Shown here: in pieces, positions 17,078 through 24,401 of the stretch
How the letters are laid out: each line of letters opens with the position of its first letter
How positions within the stretch are numbered: the first letter of the stretch is position 1
Origin: Anaerolineae bacterium
GTDB lineage: Bacteria > Chloroflexota > Anaerolineae > Aggregatilineales > Phototrophicaceae
Length of the DNA: 64,000 nt
Assembly (NCBI GenBank): GCA_022843385.1
Contig: JALHNT010000038.1
Coordinates: forward strand, 5,284 to 69,283
Reading direction: 5' to 3'
The notes under the pieces: generated by a model
Database searches by the model: none
Told to the model about the DNA's origin: nothing
The model's input: the letters and a program-made list of their open reading frames with translations, nothing else
Position numbers and translations under genes: made by a program

Positions 17078-17268
17078 GCTGTCCGGGAAAAACATTCTTG
17101 CCAATACAGCATCTTATTTTCGCTTCCGCGCTCGCCGGAGGCATGCACAACATACACGCGGAGAAGAGAGGCAAACCCTCTCACCAAGCTACTGTGATTT
17201 GGATCTGCAATATCCTGGAACACCTTCACAGCATCAGCACTCCAAAGATTAAGACTTTGATGAAGGCC
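17078..17268. other. Intergenic region upstream of the sulfur operon promoter
   Basis: No supported gene; the two short overlapping ORFs here lack protein-like composition. The stretch ends at the TTGACA of the promoter driving the Cys leader. Confidence 0.5.
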
Positions 17269-17297
17269 TTGACAAGCGGATCAATCCTGCATATTCT
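17269..17297 (+). promoter_or_regulatory. Sigma-70-type promoter of the sulfur operon leader
   Basis: TTGACA at 17269-17274, 17-bp spacer, TATTCT at 17292-17297. The expected start of transcription is near 17304, giving a leader of about 25 nt before the leader-peptide ATG. The -35 box is a perfect consensus and the -10 matches 4 of 6. Confidence 0.75.
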
Positions 17298-17329
17298 CTA
17301 GCTATCGTTTTTGCTTAGGATCAATCGCA

Positions 17330-17404
17330 ATGCTGCTCGTCGTTTGTTGTCCCTGTTGTATGTGTTGTATGGGCTTCCACCACAGCCAGGGTTTGCATTG
17401 CTAG
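17330..17404 (+). CDS. Cysteine-rich attenuator leader peptide
   Basis: A 24-codon ORF, ATG 17330 to TAG 17404, encoding a peptide with the core VVCCPCCMCCM: six Cys codons among codons 6-13, plus a Cys at codon 24. Such a cluster is very unlikely by chance and matches the role of a regulatory leader whose translation senses charged tRNA-Cys. An AGGA at 17317-17320 lies nine bases upstream. Codons 18-21 contain the 5' arm of an antiterminator (17383-17392), so a ribosome at the end of the ORF masks it while one stalled at the Cys codons leaves it free. It precedes the rhodanese, sulfur transporter and tRNA-Cys genes. The function is inferred from layout. Confidence 0.85.
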   Translation: MLLVVCCPCCMCCMGFHHSQGLHC

Positions 17405-17461
17405 GATTCTAGCCGCTCATTGCTAACCACACGCCCTGGCTGAAGCCGGGGCGTTTTTGTT
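17383..17461 (+). terminator. Cys-responsive attenuator: antiterminator and terminator hairpins
   Basis: Terminator: ACGCCCTGGC (17431-17440), TGAA loop, GCCGGGGCGT (17445-17454), 10 bp with one G-T pair, then TTTTGTTT. Competing antiterminator: CAGCCAGGGT (17383-17392) pairs with GCCCTGGCTG (17433-17442), 10 bp with one T-G pair, which removes the 5' arm of the terminator. A weak upstream pairing (17372-17375 with 17384-17387) could free the terminator when no ribosome is present. The arms are mutually exclusive, as in trp- and his-type attenuators. Confidence 0.85.
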
Positions 17462-17479
17462 TCTGCCATACGGTAGACG

Positions 17480-17510
17480 ACGCCTCGGTTGCTAACAGCC
17501 GGGGCGTTGT
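17480..17510 (+). terminator. Second terminator-like hairpin after the attenuator
   Basis: ACGCCTCGGTTG, CTAA loop, CAGCCGGGGCGT: 12 paired positions with two G-T or T-G pairs, followed by TGTTGTT, a poor T-run. Its 3' arm repeats that of the attenuator (CCGGGGCGTT), so it may be a tandem duplicate that reinforces termination. Confidence 0.55.
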
Positions 17511-17654
17511 TGTTAACCCGTTCGGAACAATCAAGGGGATTCAGGGAGGCATCGAATGGAATCGTGTTGTTGTAGTAGCAAAGTATCTGGCACAGAGTGA
17601 TCGGTACATCCTATATTCAGTCATGCTTGAAATCAAAATATCAAAGGTAAACTC

Positions 17655-18587
17655 ATGAAATTCCGTCTGCTTGCCGTCCTGCTCATCACAGTCATTAGCG
17701 TGTTCGCGCTCGGCGCGGTTTCGGCCCAGGAACCGGCTGAGGGCGTTCTGGTGACAGCCGATTGGCTGGAACAAAATCTGGAAAATCCCCAGGTACGCAT
17801 CATTGAAGTCAGCGTCAACCCCGGCGTGTTCGAGCGCGGACATATCCCAGGCGCGGTCAACTTTGTCTGGCACACTGATTTCGTCAATCCGCTCGAACGC
17901 GATGTCGTCTCTGCCGAACGCTTCCAGGAACTCCTGCGTAACGCCGGCGTCAACAATGACACCACCGTTGTCCTGTATGGCGACACCAACAACTGGTTCG
18001 CCGCCTGGGGCGCGTGGATCTTCAACCTGTATGGCTTTGACGATGTTCGGCTGCTCGACGGGGGTCGGGTCAAGTGGGAAGCCGATGGGCGCGTTTTTTC
18101 GACCGATGTCGCCAGCTTCCAGCCGGGAACGGTGAGCATCAGCCCGGCCAACGACGAACTGCGCGCCTTCAAGGCCGAGGTGTTGAGCATTGTTGAGGGT
18201 GAAGTCCCCGGCACGCTGGTCGATATTCGTGGCCCAGCCGAATTCAACGGTGAAATCTTCGCTCCAGAAGGGGTGCAGGAACTCTCCATTCGAGCGGGGC
18301 ATATCCCCGGTGCCATCAATGTTCCCTGGGGACAGAATGTGCGCGAGGACGGCACCTTCAAGTCGATTGAGGAGCTGCGCGCCCTGTATGCCGGCCTGGG
18401 CATCGATGGCAGCGCACCGATTGTCACCTACTGCCGCATTGGCGAGCGCGCCGCCCTGACCTGGTTCGTTCTGCGTGAACTGCTGGGATACGAAGTCGCG
18501 GTTTACGATGGCTCATGGACCGAATGGGGCAACTCGGTCGGCCTGCCCATCGAAAATCCGGCTGGCACCGTTTGGGGCGGGCAATAA
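17655..18587 (+). CDS. Exported tandem-domain rhodanese (thiosulfate sulfurtransferase-like)
   Basis: 310 residues with a signal peptide (LAVLLITVISVFALGAVSAQ) and two rhodanese domains. The second carries the catalytic Cys in TYCRIGERA, the usual CRxGxR pattern; the first has LYGD where the Cys would be and is the inactive half, as is normal for this family. It probably moves sulfane sulfur from thiosulfate or a persulfide outside the cytoplasmic membrane. It is the first structural gene after the Cys-codon attenuator, about 190 nt past the terminator, and is followed 5 nt later by a sulfur transporter. Expression is expected to rise when tRNA-Cys is uncharged. Confidence 0.9.
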   Translation: MKFRLLAVLLITVISVFALGAVSAQEPAEGVLVTADWLEQNLENPQVRIIEVSVNPGVFERGHIPGAVNFVWHTDFVNPLERDVVSAERFQELLRNAGVNNDTTVVLYGDTNNWFAAWGAWIFNLYGFDDVRLLDGGRVKWEADGRVFSTDVASFQPGTVSISPANDELRAFKAEVLSIVEGEVPGTLVDIRGPAEFNGEIFAPEGVQELSIRAGHIPGAINVPWGQNVREDGTFKSIEELRALYAGLGIDGSAPIVTYCRIGERAALTWFVLRELLGYEVAVYDGSWTEWGNSVGLPIENPAGTVWGGQ

Positions 18588-18592
18588 GCCGC

Positions 18593-19813
18593 ATGTCGGA
18601 AACTACACTGGGGGGCAGCTTCTTTCGGGGGGCTGCCTCCCCTTTACGCGCATCTGTGATTCGCGCAGCCGGGTTGGTGGTTCTGATCGGACTGATCCTG
18701 GGCGCGTATCTGCTGCATGACACGCCGGGTTACGGGGCAAAGGCCTCGCTGTCGCTGCTGCTGGGGGCGGCGCTGGGCATCGTGTTTCAACGGGGGCGCT
18801 TCTGCTTCTTCTGTATCCTGCGCGATTTCATCGAGCAGCGCAACAGCAGCGGGTTGTTCGCCATCCTGGCAGCGCTGGCGGTTGGCGGCATCGGATACGC
18901 CATCGTGTTTGGTGCCTTCCTGCCCAATACCTTCACCGGGCGTCTGCCACCCGGGGCGCACATCGGCCCGGTCAGTTGGGTGCTGCTGGCAGCGGGTTTG
19001 GCTTTTGGCATCGGCATGGCATTGTCAGGGGCGTGCATCAGCGGACATCTCTACCGGCTGGGAGAAGGCTACAGCCGTGCGCCGATTGCGTTGTTCGGTT
19101 CGCTCATCGGATTTGGTCTTGGTTTTTTCACCTGGCAGAGTGTATATCTGGGGGCAATCGCCAACGCGCCGACCGCCTGGTTGCCCGCGTCGTTCGGGTA
19201 TGGCGGGTCACTGGTGATCCATCTCACGATCATCAGCCTTCTGGCGATCGCCTTGCTGCGCTATCTGCCGACGCTGGAAACCCGCGCGGCGGAAAAACTG
19301 ACGTTGAGCCGCATTTGGGAGCGGGTCATCAACCAGCGCTGGAATCCCCTGATAACCGGCGGACTGGTGGGCATCATCGGAACGCTGTATTACCTGCGAG
19401 TGCAGCCGTTAGGTGTCACTTCGCAGTTGGGGAGCATCAGCCGCACGGTTCTGGATAATGCCAATCTGCTGGCGGATCGGCTGAATGGGCTGGATGGTTT
19501 CGCCGGCTGCGCCACCCAGGTCATCCAGACCATCACCGAGAACGGCTGGCTGATCGGGGGGCTGGCGACCGGATCATTCGCGGTTGTGCTGCTGGCGAAC
19601 CGCTTTCAGCTATCCCGGTTGACGGCACGGGGTGGCGTGACAGCGCTGCTGGGCGGCGTCCTGATGGGATGGGGTTCGATGCTGGCGCTGGGATGCACGG
19701 TTGGCACGCTGCTCTCCGGCATTTCGGCCTTCGCGCTATCGGGCTGGGTTTTTGCGATCGCGGTGTTCGCAGGCGTCTGGCTGGGCATCCGGCTGCGCTT
19801 GCATCACGAATAG
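18593..19813 (+). CDS. YeeE/YedE (TsuA-like) sulfur-compound transporter
   Basis: 406 residues, about 9-10 transmembrane helices. Conserved cysteines sit at membrane positions typical of the YeeE/YedE family: GRFCFFC, SGACISGHLYR, FAGCATQ and ALGCTVG. Characterised members such as TsuA move thiosulfate by passing it between such cysteines. ATG 18593 is five bases after the rhodanese stop, so the pair is coupled. Rhodanese outside and TsuA-like channel together suggest uptake of thiosulfate or sulfane sulfur for Cys synthesis. The substrate is inferred from family. tRNA-Cys begins 10 nt after its stop. Confidence 0.9.
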   Translation: MSETTLGGSFFRGAASPLRASVIRAAGLVVLIGLILGAYLLHDTPGYGAKASLSLLLGAALGIVFQRGRFCFFCILRDFIEQRNSSGLFAILAALAVGGIGYAIVFGAFLPNTFTGRLPPGAHIGPVSWVLLAAGLAFGIGMALSGACISGHLYRLGEGYSRAPIALFGSLIGFGLGFFTWQSVYLGAIANAPTAWLPASFGYGGSLVIHLTIISLLAIALLRYLPTLETRAAEKLTLSRIWERVINQRWNPLITGGLVGIIGTLYYLRVQPLGVTSQLGSISRTVLDNANLLADRLNGLDGFAGCATQVIQTITENGWLIGGLATGSFAVVLLANRFQLSRLTARGGVTALLGGVLMGWGSMLALGCTVGTLLSGISAFALSGWVFAIAVFAGVWLGIRLRLHHE

Positions 19814-19823
19814 GTGTTGACAC

Positions 19824-19896
19824 GGTGGTGTGGCGAAGTGGCTAACGCAGTGGTCTGCAAAACCACTATTCGCGGGTTCAAGTCCCGCCACCACCT
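19824..19896 (+). tRNA. tRNA-Cys (GCA)
   Basis: Full cloverleaf: acceptor GGTGGTG/CACCACC, anticodon stem GTGGT/ACCAC with loop CTGCAAA (anticodon GCA), T arm GCGGG-TTCAAGT-CCCGC, discriminator U73, which is a Cys identity base. CCA is not encoded. It starts 10 nt after the sulfur transporter stop on the same strand, so it may be read from the attenuator-controlled transcript. Confidence 0.97.
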
Positions 19897-19945
19897 CTGG
19901 CTGGATGATACTCTGACATCCTCTCTTTAAACGTTGTGCGAATGG

Positions 19946-19974
19946 TTGCGCGGAGAGCCGGGCTGCGACATAAT
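19946..19974 (+). promoter_or_regulatory. Possible promoter of the sugar operon
   Basis: TTGCGC (19946-19951), 17-bp spacer, CATAAT (19969-19974), 34 nt before the isomerase start. The -10 is good and the -35 weak. Confidence 0.35.
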
Positions 19975-20007
19975 CTACGGTGCAAAGTAAACCAAAATAG
20001 ATGGCTT

Positions 20008-21348
20008 ATGCAGAACATCCGGCTCGGTTTTCTTTCCATCATTCGCACCACTTTCGATGTGCCGCTGGCAGAGCAAATGACCCAGACGGCCTATACAGCG
20101 CTATCCCAGGCGGGCTATTCCCTGCTCGGCTCGGCCAAAGCCGTCACCACACTGGATGAAGCCCAGGCGGCGGCGGACTCGCTGGCGGAACAAGCACCTG
20201 ATCTGCTGCTGATCTTTCAGGCCACCTTCGCCGACAGCACGATGGTGATGGCGCTGGCGCAGCGCGTCGATGCCCCGCTGCTGCTGTGGGCTGTCCCAGA
20301 AGAACACACGGGCGGACGGCTGCGGCTGAACTCATTGTGCGGCATCAATCTGGCGGCCCATGCCCTGACGCGCAGTGGCTATCGTTACTTCCATTTATAT
20401 GCGGCTCCCGATCATCCCCAGGCGTTGGAAACGGTGCAGACTTTAGCGCGGGCGGCGGCCGTCCGGCGACAGCTCAAGGGAGCGCGCATCGGGCGGGTGG
20501 GCGAGAATCCCGCCGGGTTCGAGACCTGTCTGGTGGATGCGCCGGCGCTCAAGGAACAGTTTGGGCTGGAGATTGTCCCGGTTGATCTGCGCGAGCAGGT
20601 CTTCGCCGGGGCGCGGGCCGCCGACAGCAGCGCAGTGCAGGCGGTTGAGGCGAGCCTGGCGCAGCGGGTGCAGGGTTTGGATACGGTGGATGGCGAGACG
20701 ACGCGGCGGACGCTGGGCGTGTATGTGACGCTCAAGCAGATCGCCGCCGAGCAGCGCCTCAACGGGATGGCGGTGCGCTGCTGGCCGGAATTCTTCACCG
20801 AACTGGGCTGCGCCGCCTGTGGCGCGATGTCGCTGATGAGCGATGGCCTGACCCCGTGTAGCTGCGAGGCGGATGTCAACGGGACGATCACGCAGTACAT
20901 CCTGCAATCCCTCAGCGGTGCGCCGGCCTTCGGCACCGATATTGTCTCGCTGGATGCGGCAGCCGATGCGCTGGTCATCTGGCACTGCGGCCTGGCACCC
21001 CTGAGCATGGCGGATGATGCGGCAGCGCCGGGGGTCACCATTCATTCCAATCGCAAGATGCCGCTGCTGCTGGAATTCACCCTCAAGCCGGGGGTGGTGA
21101 CAGTGGCGCGCCTGAGCGAGGCCAGCGGCGAGTACCGCCTGGTCATCAGCCGCGGCGAAATCGTCCGCGCACCGAAACACTTCTCCGGCACCTCCGGCCT
21201 GGTGCGCTTCAGCCGCCCGGCCAACACGGTGCTGAATGATCTGCTGGCGCATGGGCTGGAACACCATGTGTCGATCACCTATGGGGACTTCACGTCCGAA
21301 CTACGGGCGTTGGCGTCGATGTTGGCTATTCCCGTCCTTGAATTATAG
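20008..21348 (+). CDS. L-fucose/L-arabinose isomerase-family sugar isomerase
   Basis: 446 residues, cytoplasmic. The fold pattern resembles the FucI/AraA-like superfamily: LGFLSIIRTTFDVPLA at the N-terminus, a middle Cys-rich metal-site region (WPEFFTELGCAACGAMSLMSD, then PCSCEADVNG with the conserved CExD) and the late TIHSNRKMPLLLEFTLKPG and sugar-binding strand segments. The family interconverts aldoses and ketoses using a divalent metal. It is the first gene of an operon with a sugar-binding protein, two permeases and a transaldolase. Start ATG 20008 fits the domain start; in-frame codons upstream are poor. The exact sugar is unknown. Confidence 0.72.
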   Translation: MQNIRLGFLSIIRTTFDVPLAEQMTQTAYTALSQAGYSLLGSAKAVTTLDEAQAAADSLAEQAPDLLLIFQATFADSTMVMALAQRVDAPLLLWAVPEEHTGGRLRLNSLCGINLAAHALTRSGYRYFHLYAAPDHPQALETVQTLARAAAVRRQLKGARIGRVGENPAGFETCLVDAPALKEQFGLEIVPVDLREQVFAGARAADSSAVQAVEASLAQRVQGLDTVDGETTRRTLGVYVTLKQIAAEQRLNGMAVRCWPEFFTELGCAACGAMSLMSDGLTPCSCEADVNGTITQYILQSLSGAPAFGTDIVSLDAAADALVIWHCGLAPLSMADDAAAPGVTIHSNRKMPLLLEFTLKPGVVTVARLSEASGEYRLVISRGEIVRAPKHFSGTSGLVRFSRPANTVLNDLLAHGLEHHVSITYGDFTSELRALASMLAIPVLEL

Positions 21349-21384
21349 TCGTTTGGTAAAGTCCGTTTTCAGAAGGAGAGGATC

Positions 21385-22665
21385 ATGAAGAAACTTGGTT
21401 TGCTGCTGGTTCTGACGCTGCTGCTGATCGGCGTCGCATCGGTACAGGCGCAGGATGTGGTCGAACTGCGTATCACGTGGTACGACGATGGCAACGAAGG
21501 CGCGGTGCTGCGCACCCTGTTGGATGAGTTCGAAGCCGCCAACCCGGACATCAAGGTGACGGTGGATACGGTGGCCTATCAGGTGGTGCTGGAACAACTG
21601 CCGGTGCAGGTGGAAGCCGGCGAAGGCCCGGATATGGCGCGTGTGACCGATTTCGCCGCCTTCCGCGGTGAGTACCTCGATCTGCGGCCGCTGGTGGCGG
21701 ATGCGGCTTACTGGGAAGCCAGCTTCCCCGAAGCCGTCCTCGGTGCGCTGCGTTCCGGCGAAGAGGATGATGGCATCTACGGCTTCCCCAACCAGTTCAC
21801 GGTTTCGGCTCCGTATATCAACCGCACCCTGTTCGAACAGGCTGGCATCGAAGTCCCCAGCGACAGCAATGATGCCGTGACCTGGGAAGAATGGACCGCG
21901 GTGACGCAGGAAGTTGCGGCGGCCACCGAGACCCAGTTCGCCATCGCCATTGACCGCAGCGGTCATCGCTTCGCTGGCCCGGCCTTCAGCGAAGGCGCGA
22001 TCTTCTTCCCCGGCGACGGCACGGTGACGATTGACACCCCCGGCTTCCGCACGATGGCCGAAACGTTGATCGGCTGGCACACGGCGGGCATCACCCCGGC
22101 TGAGGTGTGGATTGGTTCGGGTGGCAGCTATGCCGCGGCGGCCGACTTCTTCATCAACAGCCAGTTAGTGATGTACATGAGCGGGAGCTGGCAGGTCGGT
22201 CGCTTCACCAATGACATCGGTGATGCCTTCGACTGGGCCGTTGTCCCGAATCCGACCGGCCCCGGCGGCAGCACCGGTATGCCCGGCGGCACGGTGATGG
22301 TGGCGTTTGGCGATACCGAACACCCAGAAGAAGTCGCCCGTGTGATGGATTATCTGGCATCGGCAGATGCGCTTAAGGCTTTCACCGAACAGACGCTCTT
22401 CATCCCCGGTCATCTGGGGCTGGGCGAGATCGACTACCAGACCGAGAATGTCAATGCCAAAGCGGCGCTGACGGCGTTCGTGGCCGAAGTGCCGAAACTG
22501 AGCGAACAGGCCTATCAACTGCAATATGGCGGCCAGGCCTTCGCCATCAACAACCCGATCCGTGACCGTCTGACGCAGGTCTTGACCGGCGAACTGACGC
22601 TGGACGAAGCGGTAGCCCGCATCCAGCAGGATGTGGACGAGGCGCTGGCGGCTCAGGGGAGCTAA
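21385..22665 (+). CDS. ABC transporter sugar-binding protein (family 1 extracellular SBP)
   Basis: 426 residues with a Sec signal peptide ending ASVQAQ-D and no lipobox Cys, so it is released or held by another means. The mature protein begins VELRITWYDDGNEGAVLRTL and has PDMARVTDFAAF, a loop seen in MalE/UgpB-type proteins, then GSWQVGRF and GGTVMVAFG. GGAGAGG precedes the ATG. It lies 36 nt after the isomerase and 125 nt before the first permease, in one operon. It should bind a mono- or oligosaccharide outside the cell. Confidence 0.9.
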   Translation: MKKLGLLLVLTLLLIGVASVQAQDVVELRITWYDDGNEGAVLRTLLDEFEAANPDIKVTVDTVAYQVVLEQLPVQVEAGEGPDMARVTDFAAFRGEYLDLRPLVADAAYWEASFPEAVLGALRSGEEDDGIYGFPNQFTVSAPYINRTLFEQAGIEVPSDSNDAVTWEEWTAVTQEVAAATETQFAIAIDRSGHRFAGPAFSEGAIFFPGDGTVTIDTPGFRTMAETLIGWHTAGITPAEVWIGSGGSYAAAADFFINSQLVMYMSGSWQVGRFTNDIGDAFDWAVVPNPTGPGGSTGMPGGTVMVAFGDTEHPEEVARVMDYLASADALKAFTEQTLFIPGHLGLGEIDYQTENVNAKAALTAFVAEVPKLSEQAYQLQYGGQAFAINNPIRDRLTQVLTGELTLDEAVARIQQDVDEALAAQGS

Positions 22666-22679
22666 TTCTGTACTTCATC

Positions 22680-22707
22680 GTAGGGGCGCACGGCTGTGTG
22701 CCTCTAC
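22680..22707. repeat. TAGGGGC-type palindromic intergenic repeat
   Basis: GTAGGGGCGCAC near-palindromic with GTGTGCCTCTAC, lying between the binding-protein and permease genes of the sugar operon. It belongs to the same loose class as 16262-16287 and 49612-49637. Confidence 0.55.
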
Positions 22708-22790
22708 CTCATTTAGAGGGATAACCATCCGGGTTATCCCACCGCCATCCCATCAGAACCCCTTCGCGCCCGCAGAAAGAGGTCAGGCTT

Positions 22791-23840
22791 ATGGCACCAG
22801 GCACGCTGACACGCAAACCCCGTTCGCGGCGCTTCCGGCTGCGGGACATCTTTAATCCGGTGATGCGGCTGTTGGTCGCGCTCTACGACGGCATCATCAA
22901 CATCGTCGATTTCATCATGCACCCGCTGCAAGATCGGGTGGGTGTGCGCGGCATGGCCTATGTCTTCGTCCTGCCCAACCTGCTGGTGTTCGGCATCTTC
23001 ATCCTGCTGCCGATGCTGCTCAACTTTTATTACGCCTTCACCGGTGGCCCCAACCTCTTCCCCCAGGATCGTCCTTTTGTCGGCACGGAAAATCTGCAAA
23101 CGCTCTTCACCTGCCAGAACTTCTTCGATCCGAATAGCTGCCAGGAAGACATTTTCTGGCGGGCGGTGTGGAACACGCTGGTGTATGTGGTGTTTCAGGT
23201 CGGGGTGATGGTGGTGCTAGCCTTGCTGACGGCGCTGGCGCTCAACCGGCGGATTGTGTTGCGCGGCTTTTTCCGCAGCGTCTTCTTCTATCCGGTGCTG
23301 CTGTCCCCGGTGGTGGTGGCGCTGATCTGGCGCTGGATTTTGCAACAGGACGGGCTGCTGAACGCGCTGATCGTGGCGCTGGGGGGCGAGAAAGTCGCCT
23401 TTCTGGTCAATGCCCAGTGGGCGCAGTTTTGGGTGATCGTCATCAGCATCTGGGCGCAGATGGGCTTCTTCACGCTGATTTTGCTGGCGGGTTTGCAGGC
23501 CATCCCGCCTGAACTCTATGAAGCCTCGTCAATTGACGGCGCGACCGGCTGGCAGACTTTCTGGTCGGTGACGCTGCCGATGCTGATGCCGACGCTGTTC
23601 GTGGTGCTGGTGCTGTCGCTCATCCGCGCGGTGCAGGTCTTCGATCAGGTGTATGCCTTCACTGGAGGCGGCCCCGGCACGGCCACGCTCTATATGGTGC
23701 AGTATATTTACAAGACGGCCTTCTCCGACCAGACCAATCAGTACGGGCTGGCGTCGGCGGCCTCGCTGGTGATGGCGGCCTGTCTGCTGGTGCTGACCGG
23801 CCTGCAACTGCGGGCGGGCCGGCGCGGGGAGTATTCGTAG
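22791..23840 (+). CDS. ABC sugar transporter permease (MalF-like)
   Basis: 349 residues, about seven hydrophobic segments including a start-proximal helix (YVFVLPNLLVFGIFILLPMLL). The EAA loop that docks the ATPase is EASSIDGATGWQTFWSVTLP. The arrangement matches MalF/UgpA-type permeases of carbohydrate importers. It is followed after 2 nt by the nucleotidyltransferase gene that splits this operon. No ATPase gene is present, as is common where one MsmK-like ATPase serves several importers. Confidence 0.9.
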   Translation: MAPGTLTRKPRSRRFRLRDIFNPVMRLLVALYDGIINIVDFIMHPLQDRVGVRGMAYVFVLPNLLVFGIFILLPMLLNFYYAFTGGPNLFPQDRPFVGTENLQTLFTCQNFFDPNSCQEDIFWRAVWNTLVYVVFQVGVMVVLALLTALALNRRIVLRGFFRSVFFYPVLLSPVVVALIWRWILQQDGLLNALIVALGGEKVAFLVNAQWAQFWVIVISIWAQMGFFTLILLAGLQAIPPELYEASSIDGATGWQTFWSVTLPMLMPTLFVVLVLSLIRAVQVFDQVYAFTGGGPGTATLYMVQYIYKTAFSDQTNQYGLASAASLVMAACLLVLTGLQLRAGRRGEYS

Positions 23841-23842
23841 CC

Positions 23843-24181
23843 ATGAGCGACAGTCCCGGACTAGGAATCGAAACCATCATTGGCGACAAACGTGAGCAGA
23901 TTTTGCAGCTTGCCTCACGCTATGGGGCGACCAACGTCCGCGTCTTTGGCAGCGTGGCGCGCGGCGATGCCCAACCGGACAGCGACCTTGACCTGCTGGT
24001 TAACTTTCACGAGTCGATTGCGCTGCGCGATATGATACGGCTGACCAACGGCCTGCAAGCCTTATTGGGGCGTCGGGTGGAAGTGGTGAACGAAGCGGAT
24101 TTGCGCGAGGAACTCCGTCCCTATATTCTGCGCGAGGCGATCAGTATCTCTGTTCTGGAAGTGGAAAGTGCTGAGTACTAA
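23843..24181 (+). CDS. Orphan MNT-type minimal nucleotidyltransferase
   Basis: 112 residues with the polymerase-beta-fold motif GSVARGDAQPDSDLDLL and a later VEVVNEADL, the third acidic strand; all three acidic positions are intact. In MntA/HepT modules this protein is the antitoxin that AMPylates a HEPN RNase toxin encoded directly beside it. Here no HEPN gene is found on either side: the next 220 bp hold only dispersed repeats. The last residues (EVESAEY) appear to be encoded by the edge of such a repeat, so the natural C-terminus may have been replaced. It starts 2 nt after the permease stop and so is inserted within a sugar-transport operon. Confidence 0.82.
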   Translation: MSDSPGLGIETIIGDKREQILQLASRYGATNVRVFGSVARGDAQPDSDLDLLVNFHESIALRDMIRLTNGLQALLGRRVEVVNEADLREELRPYILREAISISVLEVESAEY

Positions 24182-24401
24182 GTTGAAAGTGAAAGACTCG
24201 GCTTGCTCTCTCTGTGTTCTCTGTGTCTCTGTGGTCAATTCTTCTTCTTTTTCCTGGCCCACCTGGCATCCTGGCGATGAGATTTCACCCTTCGCTACGG
24301 TGTCCATAATTTCAAACAGAGCAGCTTTGAACTCAGAACTAACAACTAAGAACCAAGAACTAGAAACTAGGAACTGCATTAGCTCATAAAGATCGGGCAA
24401 A
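24182..24401. repeat. Dispersed-repeat block between the MNT gene and second permease
   Basis: It contains a relative of the CTCTGTGTTCTCTGTG repeat (about 24200-24245) and a tandem (A)GAACTAAGAAC-type run (about 24327-24375). A block related to TTTTCACTTAGCACTT, also seen at about 30958-30992 in reverse orientation, spans the end of the MNT gene (about 24154-24196). No gene is supported. Confidence 0.65.
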
